64,000 nt of DNA, taken from Sarcina sp. DSM 11001 (lineage in GTDB: Bacteria; Bacillota; Clostridia; Lachnospirales; Lachnospiraceae). Every line of letters begins with the position of its first letter. The first letter of the stretch is position 1. The stretch spans positions 25,197 to 89,196 of the forward strand of contig NZ_FNFZ01000018.1 of the NCBI RefSeq assembly GCF_900101015.1. The letters are read 5' to 3'. Under the pieces are notes generated by a model. The model was not told where the DNA came from, ran no database searches, and saw only the letters and a program-made list of their open reading frames with translations. Below are positions 44,000 to 52,604 of the stretch, one piece after another. The translations under genes were made by a program, and so were the position numbers.

Positions 44000-44395
44000 A
44001 TGAAAATAGCCTTGATCGCGCACGATGCGAAAAAAAAGCTGATGCAGAATTTCTGCATAGCATACAGGGGGATCCTTGCCAAAAATGATCTTTGCTCCAC
44101 TGGTACCACAGGCAGGCTCATTGAAGAGGTTACCCACCTCTCTATCCACAAGATGCTTGCCGGCCATCTGGGAGGTATGCAGCAGATCGGCGCCCAGATC
44201 GAGCACAATGAGATCGATCTGGTGATTTTCCTGCGCGATCCTCTGACCGCAAAGCGCCATGAGCCTGATGTCAATATCGTGGTCCGTCTCTGCGACATGC
44301 ACAACATCCCTCTGGCAACGAATCTCGCTACCGCCGAGCTGCTCATCAAATCTCTGGACCGCGGAGATATGGAGTGGCGTGAAATGTACAAATAG
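44000..44395 (+). CDS. mgsA: Methylglyoxal synthase
   Basis: 131 residues. It converts dihydroxyacetone phosphate to methylglyoxal and phosphate in the glycolytic bypass. 'IALIAHDAKKKLM', 'STGTTGRLIE', 'GGMQQIGAQI', 'FLRDPLTAKRHEPDV' (catalytic Asp) and 'NIPLATNLATAELL' cover the family's conserved motifs. AGGGAGG lies 10 bases before ATG 44000. A 111-bp gap separates it from rodA. Confidence 0.96.
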   Translation: MKIALIAHDAKKKLMQNFCIAYRGILAKNDLCSTGTTGRLIEEVTHLSIHKMLAGHLGGMQQIGAQIEHNEIDLVIFLRDPLTAKRHEPDVNIVVRLCDMHNIPLATNLATAELLIKSLDRGDMEWREMYK

Positions 44396-44410
44396 GGAAT
44401 TACGAATATA

Positions 44411-45448
44411 ATGTCTTTTTTGAAACTTTCTTTAAGCGCGGCTGTCCCTGAGAAGAAAGGTCACCAGCCTGCGCGTTTTTTTTGCGCACTTGTCCTGATC
44501 ATGGTCCTTCTGCTCACGACAGGCTGCAGCCGCGGTTATATTTCCTCCTACAGTGACAATACCGGGAGGAAAGGTTTTGCCCTGACATCAGTTTATGCGG
44601 ACTATGACGGCAGGCTGCCTCTCTATGCAGAGGGCTTCGGTGTGCCGGGAGAAGGTTCCTCTGCGGACATCGGAACAGTAAAAGCCTGCGGTTTATTTGA
44701 TGTCGACGGCGGGAAGACTGTAATCGAGGAAAATCTCACTACACGCCTGTATCCGGCCAGTACGACCAAGATCATGACAGCCCTTCTGGCCATTAAATAC
44801 GGAGATCTGGACAAGATGCTCACCGCTTCCGCAAAAGTTTCCGACATGGAATGGGAGGCTCAGAGGATCGGGATCGAAGAAGGCGACAAAATGACCATGG
44901 ATCAGGCTCTGCATTATCTCATGGTATATTCCGCCAATGACGCCGGCAATCTGATCGCGGAAAACATCGGGAAGGACTATGATGACTTCATCCGTATGAT
45001 GAACGAAGAAGCTGCCAGGATCGGTGCCACGAACACGCACTTTGTCAATCCGCACGGTCTGCACGACAAGAATCATTATACGACGGCTTATGATCTCTTC
45101 CTAATCTTTAAGGAATGCATCAAGTACCCGAAATTCCTGGAAATAGCAAAACTGGGACACTACAGCACTGTTTTTCACGACAAAAACGGAGGGATCCGGG
45201 CGATCGAGGTCAGTTCCACTGACGGCTATGTAAAGGGAAGCCGTAAATCACCGGACCGAATCAAAGTCCTGGGAGGCAAGACAGGGACGACGGACCAGGC
45301 CGGATGCTGCCTCATCATTCTCTCTGAGTATGACACCGGCAGAAGATTTGTATCCGTCATCCTCGGCGCGAGGAGTCACAGTTATCTGTATGCCTGCATG
45401 AACAGACTGCTCGATCAGGAGACAGTATATCTGGAGGCAGAAGAGTAG
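44411..45448 (+). CDS. D-alanyl-D-alanine carboxypeptidase, lipoprotein-like (PBP5/DacF family)
   Basis: 345 residues. It trims terminal D-Ala from peptidoglycan stems outside the membrane. Active-site motifs are S117-x-x-K120 (PASTTKIMT), S174-A-N (YSANDAGN) and GGKTGTTDQAG. A hydrophobic N-terminus ends in LLTTGC, a plausible lipobox, so the protein may be a lipoprotein rather than C-terminally anchored. The C-terminal beta domain of DacF/DacA is short or missing. It lies 15 bp after mgsA. Confidence 0.93.
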   Translation: MSFLKLSLSAAVPEKKGHQPARFFCALVLIMVLLLTTGCSRGYISSYSDNTGRKGFALTSVYADYDGRLPLYAEGFGVPGEGSSADIGTVKACGLFDVDGGKTVIEENLTTRLYPASTTKIMTALLAIKYGDLDKMLTASAKVSDMEWEAQRIGIEEGDKMTMDQALHYLMVYSANDAGNLIAENIGKDYDDFIRMMNEEAARIGATNTHFVNPHGLHDKNHYTTAYDLFLIFKECIKYPKFLEIAKLGHYSTVFHDKNGGIRAIEVSSTDGYVKGSRKSPDRIKVLGGKTGTTDQAGCCLIILSEYDTGRRFVSVILGARSHSYLYACMNRLLDQETVYLEAEE

Positions 45449-45560
45449 TTAAAAAAAGTAAATAAACAAAAAAAGAAAAGATCAACAGGGGAAGAAGGGA
45501 GAAGAGAAGACAGGAAAAGAGAAGAAAAAGGCGGAAACGCAAGCCTTTAGAGTTATTTAA

Positions 45561-45589
45561 TTGTTTTTTCCTTCTCCTTCAACTATAAT
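45561..45589 (+). promoter_or_regulatory. Promoter upstream of the 45640 repeat
   Basis: TTGTTT (45561-45566), 17 bp, TATAAT (45584-45589). It would place the repeat element inside the 5' leader of the 45782 gene. The stretch before it (45449-45560) is purine-rich, with a weak AAAGGC/GCCTTT hairpin and no gene. Confidence 0.6.
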
Positions 45590-45639
45590 AGAATCAATTC
45601 AAGCTTCCGCACTGTACGCGTAGGCATCCTCGCGGAGCA

Positions 45640-45739
45640 TTTATTCTTCATCACGGGATCCGTACCCGCGGTGAAGTGGATTTCTTTTTCGCCCTGCTCT
45701 TACGACTGAAGTCGCGGGTAGTGGGCGATGAAGAATAAA
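45640..45739. repeat. 100-bp element with 13-bp terminal inverted repeats (copy of 12871-12972)
   Basis: TTTATTCTTCATC (45640-45652) and GATGAAGAATAAA (45727-45739) are perfect inverted ends. The flank GCATCCTCGCGGAG (45624-45637) also matches the 12871 copy in reverse. Short palindromes (CCCGCGGTGAAG; GACTGAAGTCGCGGGTAG) fill the interior. Confidence 0.8.
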
Positions 45740-45781
45740 CAACAGTCACTATTATCATCACTTGTAGGAGGTTTCGCTAAA

Positions 45782-46201
45782 ATGGTTCATCTGATCACCG
45801 GCAACAAAGGCAAGGGAAAGACTAAATGGATGTTGAGCAAAGCCAATGCCGAGATTAAAAATATTTTAGGCAGTGTATGCTATATCGACAAAAACTCTCA
45901 GCATATGTACGAGCTCAACAACAAGATTCGTCTGATCAATGTCACAGATTATATGATCGAGAACACTGATCAGTTCCTTGGTTTTGTAGGCGGCATTATT
46001 TCTCAGGACCATGATCTTGAACAGATGTATTTTGACAGTTTTCTCAACACCGCTCATATCGAGGGCAATGATATCTCCGGACCCATCAGCAGACTGCAGG
46101 CCATGAGCAGTAAGTTCGGTATTGACTTCTACATCAGTATCTCGATGGACAAGGACGAGCTGCCCGCAGAATTGAAAGAGTGTGTTACCGCCGCACTGTA
46201 A
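45782..46201 (+). CDS. Small P-loop protein of unknown role
   Basis: 139 residues. I start at ATG 45782 (AGGAGG at 45765-45770); an in-frame ATG at 45728 belongs to the repeat element. MVHLITGNKGKGKTKWM is a Walker A-like loop (GNKGKGKT). Later regions ('GSVCYIDKNSQHMYELNNKIRLINVTDY', 'FYISISMDKDELP') are well-formed but I cannot name the family beyond small ATPase-like proteins sometimes annotated PilT-like in Clostridia. A strong terminator follows at once, so it is a single-gene unit. Confidence 0.7.
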   Translation: MVHLITGNKGKGKTKWMLSKANAEIKNILGSVCYIDKNSQHMYELNNKIRLINVTDYMIENTDQFLGFVGGIISQDHDLEQMYFDSFLNTAHIEGNDISGPISRLQAMSSKFGIDFYISISMDKDELPAELKECVTAAL

Positions 46202-46227
46202 GGGATTATCCGGACAAAAGAACGGGC

Positions 46228-46263
46228 GGGCAGGAGTTGAACCATTGCTCCTGCCCTTTTTTA
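46228..46263 (+). terminator. Terminator after the P-loop gene
   Basis: GGGCAGGAG (46228-46236) and CTCCTGCCC (46248-46256) enclose an 11-base loop and are followed by a run of six Ts. Confidence 0.9.
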
Positions 46264-46296
46264 TCGTTTCAGATCCTGCTGCCGCTGAAGGCAGCC

Positions 46297-46446
46297 AGGA
46301 CCGGTTTATGGACTGGTTTATGGACCGGTTTACGGATGTGAATAAGGTTTATGAACTTAGAACTGGTCGGTGAACGTAAGACCGGTTTATAATCTTAAGA
46401 CTGATTGGTGTACATAAGACTGGTTTATGAACTTAAGGTTGGTTTA
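46297..46446. repeat. Degenerate ~11-25-bp tandem repeats (GACTGGTTTATG type)
   Basis: GGTTTATGGACT / GGTTTATGGACC / GGTTTACGGATG begin an array that continues with diverged units ('AAGACTGATTGGTGTACATAAGACTGGTTTATGAACTTAAG') right up to, and supplying, the start codon of the next gene. Confidence 0.8.
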
Positions 46447-47825
46447 TGAAAAAGAGTAGAAAGAGACGGCTGAGCCTGCGGCAGCTGATCCATATCGATA
46501 TCGGCACAGTCATTTTTTTTATCATATTGATCTACCTGCTGTTCAGCATTATGGTGTATCTTACCTCCCGTAAGACAGCCGTGTATGAGGTCCGGATGGG
46601 AACTCTCTCTGAAAACGCCGCTTACCGGGGGATCGCGCTCCGGCAGGAACTGGTCATCGGAAGCCGGTATACAGGGAACATCAACTACTATAATAAAGAA
46701 GGAGAACGCGTCAGGACAGGAGGCCTCGTGTACACGGTCGACGAATCCCGTGATATCCAGGACTATGCAGACACCGGAATGAGCACAGGAAAGTACTTTA
46801 CCGCCGAAGACCAGGCTTCCTTCCGGGAACAGTCGATCCGTTTCACTGAGGACTACGATCCCGGCCGGTTTTACTCTGTCTATGCTTTTAAAACAGCTGC
46901 TTCCAGTCAGGCTCAGAAGATCAGCAACCGCTCCATTCTGGCTGGTGTCAGTAAAAAGAAAGCCGCCGGCCTGCACAGCGTGAGCGCCAAGGACACTGGT
47001 GTGATCGTCTATTCCTATGACAATTATGTGGGAAAGACCTTTGATTCCCTCTCCCTGAAGGATTTTAACCGCTCTTCGTGCAAGACGGCCCAGCTCAGAA
47101 ACGGAGATGCGGTAAAAAAAGACCGGCCCGCTTACAGGATCGTCACGGATGAAAACTGGTCCATTGCGATCGCTGTGGACAGTAAAGAGACAGCGGAACG
47201 CCTCCAGAATCAGGAGTATGTGGAGGTCCGTTTCCTGAAAAACGGTTATTCCACCTGGGCATCCGTCACATCAAGGAGCGATGAGGAGGGAAACTGGTTT
47301 GTCAACCTCTCCCTGTCCAATTCCATGGAAGCCTTCTGCATGGACCGCTTCGTCGATATCGTTGTCCTGACCAACGAAGAAAAGGGGCTCAAGGTCCCGG
47401 TTTCTTCCATCACCTACGGAGACTTCTTCCTTGTTCCCAAGGAATATGTCATTGAGGGATCCAATGGTCAGCCGGGAGTCCTCTTGAGAGTTTACACAGC
47501 CAACGGCAGTCAGGGGACCCAGTTTATTCCCGCTGTTCCCTACAGTGAGACAAATAAAGAGTATTATCTCGATAATTCCGTCCTCCGCGACGGAGAGATC
47601 CTGGAAAAGCCCAATTCCAGCGATCAGTTTACTCTTCACAGAAAAGAGAAGCTCATCGGGGTATACTATATCAACAAGGGCTATCCTGATTTCCGCCAGG
47701 TTACAGTAAACCTCCAGAACAGTGAATATGCCATCATCAAGCCCAACGAGCTCTACGGACTTCAGGAGTACGACTACATCGTACTGCATGCCGACTCGAT
47801 CCGCCTGAACAGTTATGGAAAATAA
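46446..47825 (+). CDS. HlyD-like membrane protein
   Basis: 459 residues. A basic cytoplasmic start and one transmembrane helix (TVIFFIILIYLLFSIMVYL) are followed by a beta-barrel/biotinyl-lipoyl-like region ('VRTGGLVYTVDES', 'KTAQLRNGDAVKKDRPAYRIV') as in HlyD-type adaptors. No partner transporter is nearby. It sits just before yggS-sepF, a place where a similar membrane protein is found in other Clostridia, so a role around cell division or envelope is possible but unproven. The start codon lies within a tandem repeat. Confidence 0.7.
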   Translation: MKKSRKRRLSLRQLIHIDIGTVIFFIILIYLLFSIMVYLTSRKTAVYEVRMGTLSENAAYRGIALRQELVIGSRYTGNINYYNKEGERVRTGGLVYTVDESRDIQDYADTGMSTGKYFTAEDQASFREQSIRFTEDYDPGRFYSVYAFKTAASSQAQKISNRSILAGVSKKKAAGLHSVSAKDTGVIVYSYDNYVGKTFDSLSLKDFNRSSCKTAQLRNGDAVKKDRPAYRIVTDENWSIAIAVDSKETAERLQNQEYVEVRFLKNGYSTWASVTSRSDEEGNWFVNLSLSNSMEAFCMDRFVDIVVLTNEEKGLKVPVSSITYGDFFLVPKEYVIEGSNGQPGVLLRVYTANGSQGTQFIPAVPYSETNKEYYLDNSVLRDGEILEKPNSSDQFTLHRKEKLIGVYYINKGYPDFRQVTVNLQNSEYAIIKPNELYGLQEYDYIVLHADSIRLNSYGK

Positions 47826-47841
47826 TCCTTTTAACAGGGCA

Positions 47842-47925
47842 TATGATCAAAACATATAATCAGGACATATAGTCAAAACATATAATCAGACATATAGTCA
47901 GGACTTATAATCAGGACATCCTGCA
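47842..47925. repeat. Tandem ~14-bp repeats (CATATAATCAGGA type)
   Basis: CATATGATCAAAA, CATATAATCAGGA, CATATAGTCAAAA, CATATAATCAGA, CATATAGTCAGGA and CTTATAATCAGGA follow one another in the gap before yggS. Confidence 0.9.
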
Positions 47926-47990
47926 AAGCCACGACGATCCTGTTAAGGATCATTCTGTAAGGGGCATCTGAAAAGGAGAATGCTAAAAAA

Positions 47991-48683
47991 ATGATTGCTG
48001 AAAATATCCGATCCGTTGAACAGCGTATTCAGGCAGCCTGCGCAAGAGCAGGGCGCAGAAGGGATGAAGTCACTCTGATCTGCGTCACAAAGACTATGCC
48101 TGTCACAGACCTCCAGGAGGCCTACGACGAAGGACAGAGGAACTTCGGAGAAAACCGGGTCCAGGAGATCACCGAGAAGTACCCGCTTCTTCCTGATGAT
48201 ATCCGCTGGCATATGATCGGGCACCTGCAGAGAAACAAGGTCAAATACCTGATGGACAGGGTAGTAATGATCCACAGCGTAGACAGTGCCTCGCTTGCCC
48301 GGACGATCAGCAAAGAAGCCGTTAAAGCGGGGCGGACCATGGATATCCTTCTCGAAGTCAATGCGGCAGGAGAGGAGAGCAAGTTCGGTCTGTCCTATGA
48401 AGAAGTCCTTCCTCTGGTCCGTGAGATCGCACCGCTCCCCGGCCTCCATATCTGCGGGCTGATGACAGTCGCTCCCTATACAGATGATCCGGAGACAAAT
48501 CGTGAATTTTTTAAGAAACTCAGGGATTTATCTGTTGACATCGATCGGCAATCCATTGATAATGTGTCTATGCACACGCTGTCTATGGGTATGACCGGTG
48601 ATTTTGAGGTCGCCATCGAAGAAGGTGCAACACATATCCGCGTCGGAACTGCAATATTTGGAAAAAGAGATTATACGGTCTGA
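47991..48683 (+). CDS. yggS: PLP-binding YggS/YlmE family protein
   Basis: 230 residues. A single-domain PLP protein involved in PLP homeostasis, not a racemase. PLP lysine lies in LICVTKTMP; 'NFGENRVQE', 'WHMIGHLQRNKVKYL', 'VHSVDS', 'EVNAAGEESKFG', 'LHTLSMGMTGDFEVAI' and 'IRVGTAIFGKR' complete the family pattern. Followed by sepF (ylmF), as in Bacillus and many Clostridia. Confidence 0.95.
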   Translation: MIAENIRSVEQRIQAACARAGRRRDEVTLICVTKTMPVTDLQEAYDEGQRNFGENRVQEITEKYPLLPDDIRWHMIGHLQRNKVKYLMDRVVMIHSVDSASLARTISKEAVKAGRTMDILLEVNAAGEESKFGLSYEEVLPLVREIAPLPGLHICGLMTVAPYTDDPETNREFFKKLRDLSVDIDRQSIDNVSMHTLSMGMTGDFEVAIEEGATHIRVGTAIFGKRDYTV

Positions 48684-48850
48684 TACAAACAGCAAACGGG
48701 AGCTGCGCCCTGTCAAAACAAGGTCACAGACGCCTCCCGGAATACTGCTGATTAGTTTTATGCGCTGACAACAGATCCCATTGGTAAGATCCTTTTTAAT
48801 CCCCATTGGTATAGATCCTTGTAGTCAGCTGTAAGATGGAGGTAAAAACT

Positions 48851-49408
48851 ATGAGTGTAATGGATAAGCTCATCAACGCAATGAAATTCAATGATGATCC
48901 CTATGATGATGAAAACGACGGCGATGAAGGCGCTTACTTTGAAAATGCTCCTGAAGATGCCGCCATGGAAATGGAAAAAGAGGTCGAAGATATGGAAGAA
49001 CTTGAAAACACAAATGCATCCAGAACTGCACGCAGGCGTCCTGTTCCTGAACGCGAGGCCGGTCCTGCAACCAGATCCTCGGTCAAACGCCAGTATTCCG
49101 AATCCGGAATGGAAGTCTGCATCGTTAAGCCCACTTCTGTCAATGATGCAAGGGACGTCACGGACCTGATCCTGGCCGGAAGCACTGTTGTCCTGAATCT
49201 GGAAGGACTCGACGTCGATGTTGCCCAGAGGATCATCGACTTTACCTCAGGCAGCTGCTATGCTGTCCAGGGAAATGTGATGAAGATTTCCCACTATATC
49301 TTTGTCATCACGCCCTCCACCGTGGACATCAGCGGAGATATCTCTACTCCCGCCGGAGCAGACCAGGATGGAAGCGCTTCTCTTGACATGCCTTTCACCG
49401 GAAGGTAA
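48851..49408 (+). CDS. sepF: Cell division protein SepF
   Basis: 185 residues from ATG 48851 (GGAGGT at 48838-48843). An N-terminal membrane-binding amphipathic segment (MSVMDKLINAMKF), an acidic variable linker (to ~75) and the conserved C-terminal domain (VCIVKPTSVNDARDVTDLILAGSTVVLNLEGLDVDVAQRIIDFTSGSCYA...). SepF anchors FtsZ and polymerises into rings that help septation. The linker is longer and more acidic than in B. subtilis. Confidence 0.94.
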   Translation: MSVMDKLINAMKFNDDPYDDENDGDEGAYFENAPEDAAMEMEKEVEDMEELENTNASRTARRRPVPEREAGPATRSSVKRQYSESGMEVCIVKPTSVNDARDVTDLILAGSTVVLNLEGLDVDVAQRIIDFTSGSCYAVQGNVMKISHYIFVITPSTVDISGDISTPAGADQDGSASLDMPFTGR

Positions 49409-49532
49409 TGAACTTTTTACCGAAAGGTAAGCAGTTTTCCCGAAAGGTAAACAGTTTTCCCCAAAGGTAAGCAGTTTTTCCTAAAGGTAAGCAGTTTTCC
49501 CGAAAGGAATTGAGCTTTTACCGTAAGGTAAC
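49409..49532. repeat. ~22-bp tandem repeats (CCGAAAGGTAAGCAGTTTT type)
   Basis: Five to six units beginning CCGAAAGGTAA(G/A)CAGTTTT follow the sepF stop; the last coding bases of sepF (CCGGAAGGTAA) form the first unit. Confidence 0.9.
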
Positions 49533-49564
49533 GAAAAGCTAATGCTTCAGTATAGTCTGTTCAT

Positions 49565-49597
49565 GCCATGGCGCAACCCCCGCCATGGCTGTTTTTT
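49565..49597 (+). terminator. Terminator after sepF
   Basis: GCCATGGCG (49565-49573) and CGCCATGGC (49581-49589) make a 9-bp stem, followed by TGTTTTTT. Confidence 0.88.
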
Positions 49598-49636
49598 GTC
49601 CCGGTTTTTAGTCTCATCATATATGACTTTCTTTTA

Positions 49637-49785
49637 TGAGAATAATATTTATGAGAAAAATATTTATGAGAAAAACCTGTTTGTGATAAAAGCCTGTTTG
49701 TGATAAAAGCCTGTTTGTGAGATATTTCTGTTTATGATATATCTGTTTATGAAATATATCTGTTTATGAAATAAATCCAATGTAG
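49637..49785. repeat. Three successive families of tandem repeats before lspA
   Basis: GAATAATATTTAT-GAGAAAAATATTTAT units, then GTGATAAAAGCCTGTTT units, then TGATATATCTGTTTA/TGAAATATATCTGTTTA units, directly upstream of the lspA start. Confidence 0.9.
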
Positions 49786-49796
49786 AGAATCCGCAC

Positions 49797-50321
49797 ATGA
49801 AAGAAAACAAAAACTCCCCTGAGTATCCCCGCACAAAGCTCCTCCCCGGAGTCCTTTTCATTGTTCTCCTCATCATCCTGGATCAGATTACCAAGATTGT
49901 GGCAGTTCATTTCCTGGGCGGCGGACAGAAGGTCATTCTGATACCCGGCGTCCTGGAATTCACGCTGATCCACAACAGCGGGGCGGCTTTCGGAATCCTT
50001 CAGAATGCCATGCTCTTCTTTTTTATCATAACTGCCGCAGCGCTGGTCATGATCTTTTTTATCCTGTCCCGGACTCCTTCCGTCAGGAGATATCTTCCCA
50101 TGCGCCTCTGCCTGTATTTTATAGCCGCAGGGGCAGTCGGAAATCTGATCGACAGGGCTGTTTTTTCCTATGTCCGCGACTTCATTTATTTTTCCCTGAT
50201 TGACTTTCCGGTCTTTAATGTTGCGGACATCTATATCACATGTGCTGCTTTTACCATGGTCCTCCTCACCATGTTTTATTACAGGGAAGAGAACGATTTC
50301 TCTTTCCTCTCATTTAAATAA
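49797..50321 (+). CDS. lspA: Lipoprotein signal peptidase (signal peptidase II)
   Basis: 174 residues with four transmembrane segments. It cleaves prolipoprotein signal peptides. Catalytic aspartates lie in GNLIDRA and FNVADIYI, and 'NSGAAFG' is the other conserved motif. It precedes rluD, the usual Firmicutes order. No good ribosome site is seen before ATG 49797; the leader is repeat. Confidence 0.95.
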   Translation: MKENKNSPEYPRTKLLPGVLFIVLLIILDQITKIVAVHFLGGGQKVILIPGVLEFTLIHNSGAAFGILQNAMLFFFIITAAALVMIFFILSRTPSVRRYLPMRLCLYFIAAGAVGNLIDRAVFSYVRDFIYFSLIDFPVFNVADIYITCAAFTMVLLTMFYYREENDFSFLSFK

Positions 50322-50392
50322 CCATCAGTAAGTAACCATCAGCCCCTGCAATCGAAACAGCCGTCAGGAACAGCAAAGAAGGAGATTAATCT

Positions 50393-51598
50393 ATGCTGGA
50401 AACCTTTTCCCCGGAAAATTTGTCTCCGGGATATTTATCTGATAAGAGTCCTGAAAATATTTCCGGCGTGAAAGAAACATTTCCTGAACAACTGTCCGAA
50501 GGTAATGGCATTGTTTCGGAAGAAATCCCTGAAAAATTGTCCGAAGGTAATGGCATTGTTACGGGAGAAATCCCTGAAAAATTGTCCGAAGGTAATGATA
50601 ACGTTCCCGGGGAACCCCCGGAAGAATTCGTTCCTGAGGAAGCTCCGGAAGAATTATCCGATGGTAACGACATCGTTCCTGAGGGTGACTCCTTCTCCTT
50701 TTCGATCACAGCCCCGGAAGCCGGAGAGCGGATCGACAAGGTCCTGGCAGTCAGGATCCCGGGACAGTCAAGAAGTTATCTCAAAAAACTGATCAAAGAA
50801 GAACTGATCAGGATAGACGGCAGGCCTGTGAAACCAAGTACCTGTGTCTCTGAAAATGAAACAGTCTCCGTTGTCCTCCCTGTGCGGATGCTCCCGGATA
50901 TACTGCCTGAGGATATTCCGCTGGATGTCCTGTATGAAGATGAGGATGTCCTCGTCGTCAACAAGCCCAAGGGCATGGTCGTCCATCCCGCTGCCGGGCA
51001 CTATACAGGTACACTCGTCAATGCCGTCATGTATCACTGTAAAGGATCCTTGTCCGGTATCAACGGCGTCCTGCGTCCGGGCATCGTACACAGGATCGAC
51101 AAGGATACCACAGGCAGCATTATTGTGTGTAAAAATGATAATGCCCACCAGAGTATCGCCGGACAGCTGGCTGAACACACTATTGTCCGCAGATACAGGG
51201 CTATCGTTCTGGGAAATATCCGTGAGGATACCGTCACTATTTCTCAGCCGATCGGACGCGACCCCTCTGACCGCAAAAAGATGGCAGTGCGCCCCGATGG
51301 CAGACAGGCAGTCACCCATGTCCGGGTACTGGAACGCTTCGGAAACTATACCTATATCGAGTGCCGCTTGGAAACCGGCAGGACCCATCAGATCAGAGTC
51401 CATCTGGCCTGGTACAGGCATCCCCTGCTGGGTGATACCGTGTACGGCAGCAGCAAAAAAACCCCCTTTGCCACGCAGGGCCAGTGCCTCCACGCGCAGA
51501 TTCTGGGATTTATCCATCCCGTTTCAGGAACCTATATCGAAACGGAAGCACCCCTGCCGGATTATTTCAATAATATTCTTAAAAAGCTGAGGTCCTGA
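50393..51598 (+). CDS. rluD: RluD-type pseudouridine synthase with repeat N-terminus
   Basis: 401 residues; RluD-type enzymes average ~300. The first ~95 residues are a degenerate repeat (IPEKLSEGNGIVTGE, IPEKLSEGNDNVPGE, ...), rich in Glu/Pro/Gly. Then an S4 domain (GERIDKVLAVRIPGQSRSYLKKLI) and the synthase: 'VNKPKGMVVHPAAGHYTGTLVNA', catalytic D236 in HRIDKDTTG, and 'TGRTHQIRVHLAW'. It makes pseudouridine in large-subunit rRNA. The start is well supported: an AAGGAG precedes ATG 50393 and the repeat is in frame, so it is probably translated. Confidence 0.9.
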   Translation: MLETFSPENLSPGYLSDKSPENISGVKETFPEQLSEGNGIVSEEIPEKLSEGNGIVTGEIPEKLSEGNDNVPGEPPEEFVPEEAPEELSDGNDIVPEGDSFSFSITAPEAGERIDKVLAVRIPGQSRSYLKKLIKEELIRIDGRPVKPSTCVSENETVSVVLPVRMLPDILPEDIPLDVLYEDEDVLVVNKPKGMVVHPAAGHYTGTLVNAVMYHCKGSLSGINGVLRPGIVHRIDKDTTGSIIVCKNDNAHQSIAGQLAEHTIVRRYRAIVLGNIREDTVTISQPIGRDPSDRKKMAVRPDGRQAVTHVRVLERFGNYTYIECRLETGRTHQIRVHLAWYRHPLLGDTVYGSSKKTPFATQGQCLHAQILGFIHPVSGTYIETEAPLPDYFNNILKKLRS

Positions 51599-51715
51599 AT
51601 ATCCGGATTCTGAACACCTGGATCCTGAATACCTGGATCCTGAATACCTGGATCCTTAATCCTTGATCCTGAATCCTGAGTCCTTGATTCTGAATATTTG
51701 AAGGATGAAAATATG
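51599..51715. repeat. ~15-bp tandem repeats after rluD (CCTGGATCCTGAATA type)
   Basis: About seven units (TCCTGAATACCTGGA, CCTTGATCCTGAATC, ...) follow the rluD stop immediately, whose own last bases, GGTCCTGAAT, start the array. The rest of 51716-51848 shows no gene. Confidence 0.9.
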
Positions 51716-51848
51716 AATATCTGAATATCTGAATCCATATAAAAACATCTTGCGAATTGCATTTTCATCCGATCAAGCTTATAATTAAGAATCAGCAGTA
51801 AAGTCCGGAGGCAGATTTTTATCTGCAATGACAGGAAAGGGAATATAT

Positions 51849-52487
51849 ATGAAGACCATATTGACGATCGGCAGGCAGTATGGGTCGGGCGGCCGTGAAA
51901 TCGGACAGAAGATCGCTGACCATTATGGCATCCGTTATTACGACAAGGAACTAGTGGCACAGGTTGCAAAGGAGAGCGGTTTCTGCAAGGAAATCATTCA
52001 GCGTGAGGATGAGCGACCCACCAATTCCTTTTTATACAATCTGGTTATGGATACTTATTCTTTCGGTCAGAGCGCCGCAGCTGCTTTTACAGACATGCCT
52101 CTGAGCCAGAAGGTATTTCTTGCCCAGTTTGAAACTATTAAATCTCTGGCGGAAAAAGGTCCCTGTGTCTTCATCGGGCGCTGTGCCGATGAGGCCCTCT
52201 CAGAGCGGGATGACGTCCTCAACATCTTTATCCACGCCTCCGAAGACTTCCGGATCGCCCGTGTGAGGAATTATCCCGAGTATATCAAGCAGGAGCAGAG
52301 GGACACCCGGATTACAGATTACATGGCTAAAATAGACCGGCAGCGGCAGAGTTATTATAATTACTATGCCTCCGGCAAATGGGGCCGTGTTGAGACTTAT
52401 GATTACACCTTTGATTCCTCAATTCTGGGGATCGACGGAACAGTCCATCTGATCACACAGCTGATCGACGATTTTGAAGCCAGATAA
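51849..52487 (+). CDS. Cytidylate kinase-like protein (AAA_26/CLK family)
   Basis: About 212 residues from ATG 51849 (GGAAAGGGA upstream). P-loop-like ITIGRQYGSGGREIGQKIA, 'YYDKELV', 'FIGRCADEAL' and 'RQRQSYYNYYASGKWG' match the cytidylate-kinase-like family of Clostridia. True Cmk motifs are only partly present, so the substrate may differ. Confidence 0.85.
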   Translation: MKTILTIGRQYGSGGREIGQKIADHYGIRYYDKELVAQVAKESGFCKEIIQREDERPTNSFLYNLVMDTYSFGQSAAAAFTDMPLSQKVFLAQFETIKSLAEKGPCVFIGRCADEALSERDDVLNIFIHASEDFRIARVRNYPEYIKQEQRDTRITDYMAKIDRQRQSYYNYYASGKWGRVETYDYTFDSSILGIDGTVHLITQLIDDFEAR

Positions 52488-52604
52488 TGACGGAGAGTAT
52501 TTTCTGACGAAATCTTACAAAGACGGATAAGAAATAAAGATTTTGACGGATTTTACACAGACAGACAGGAAACTTTTTCCAGCGCTGACAGGAGAGATTA
52601 TATT

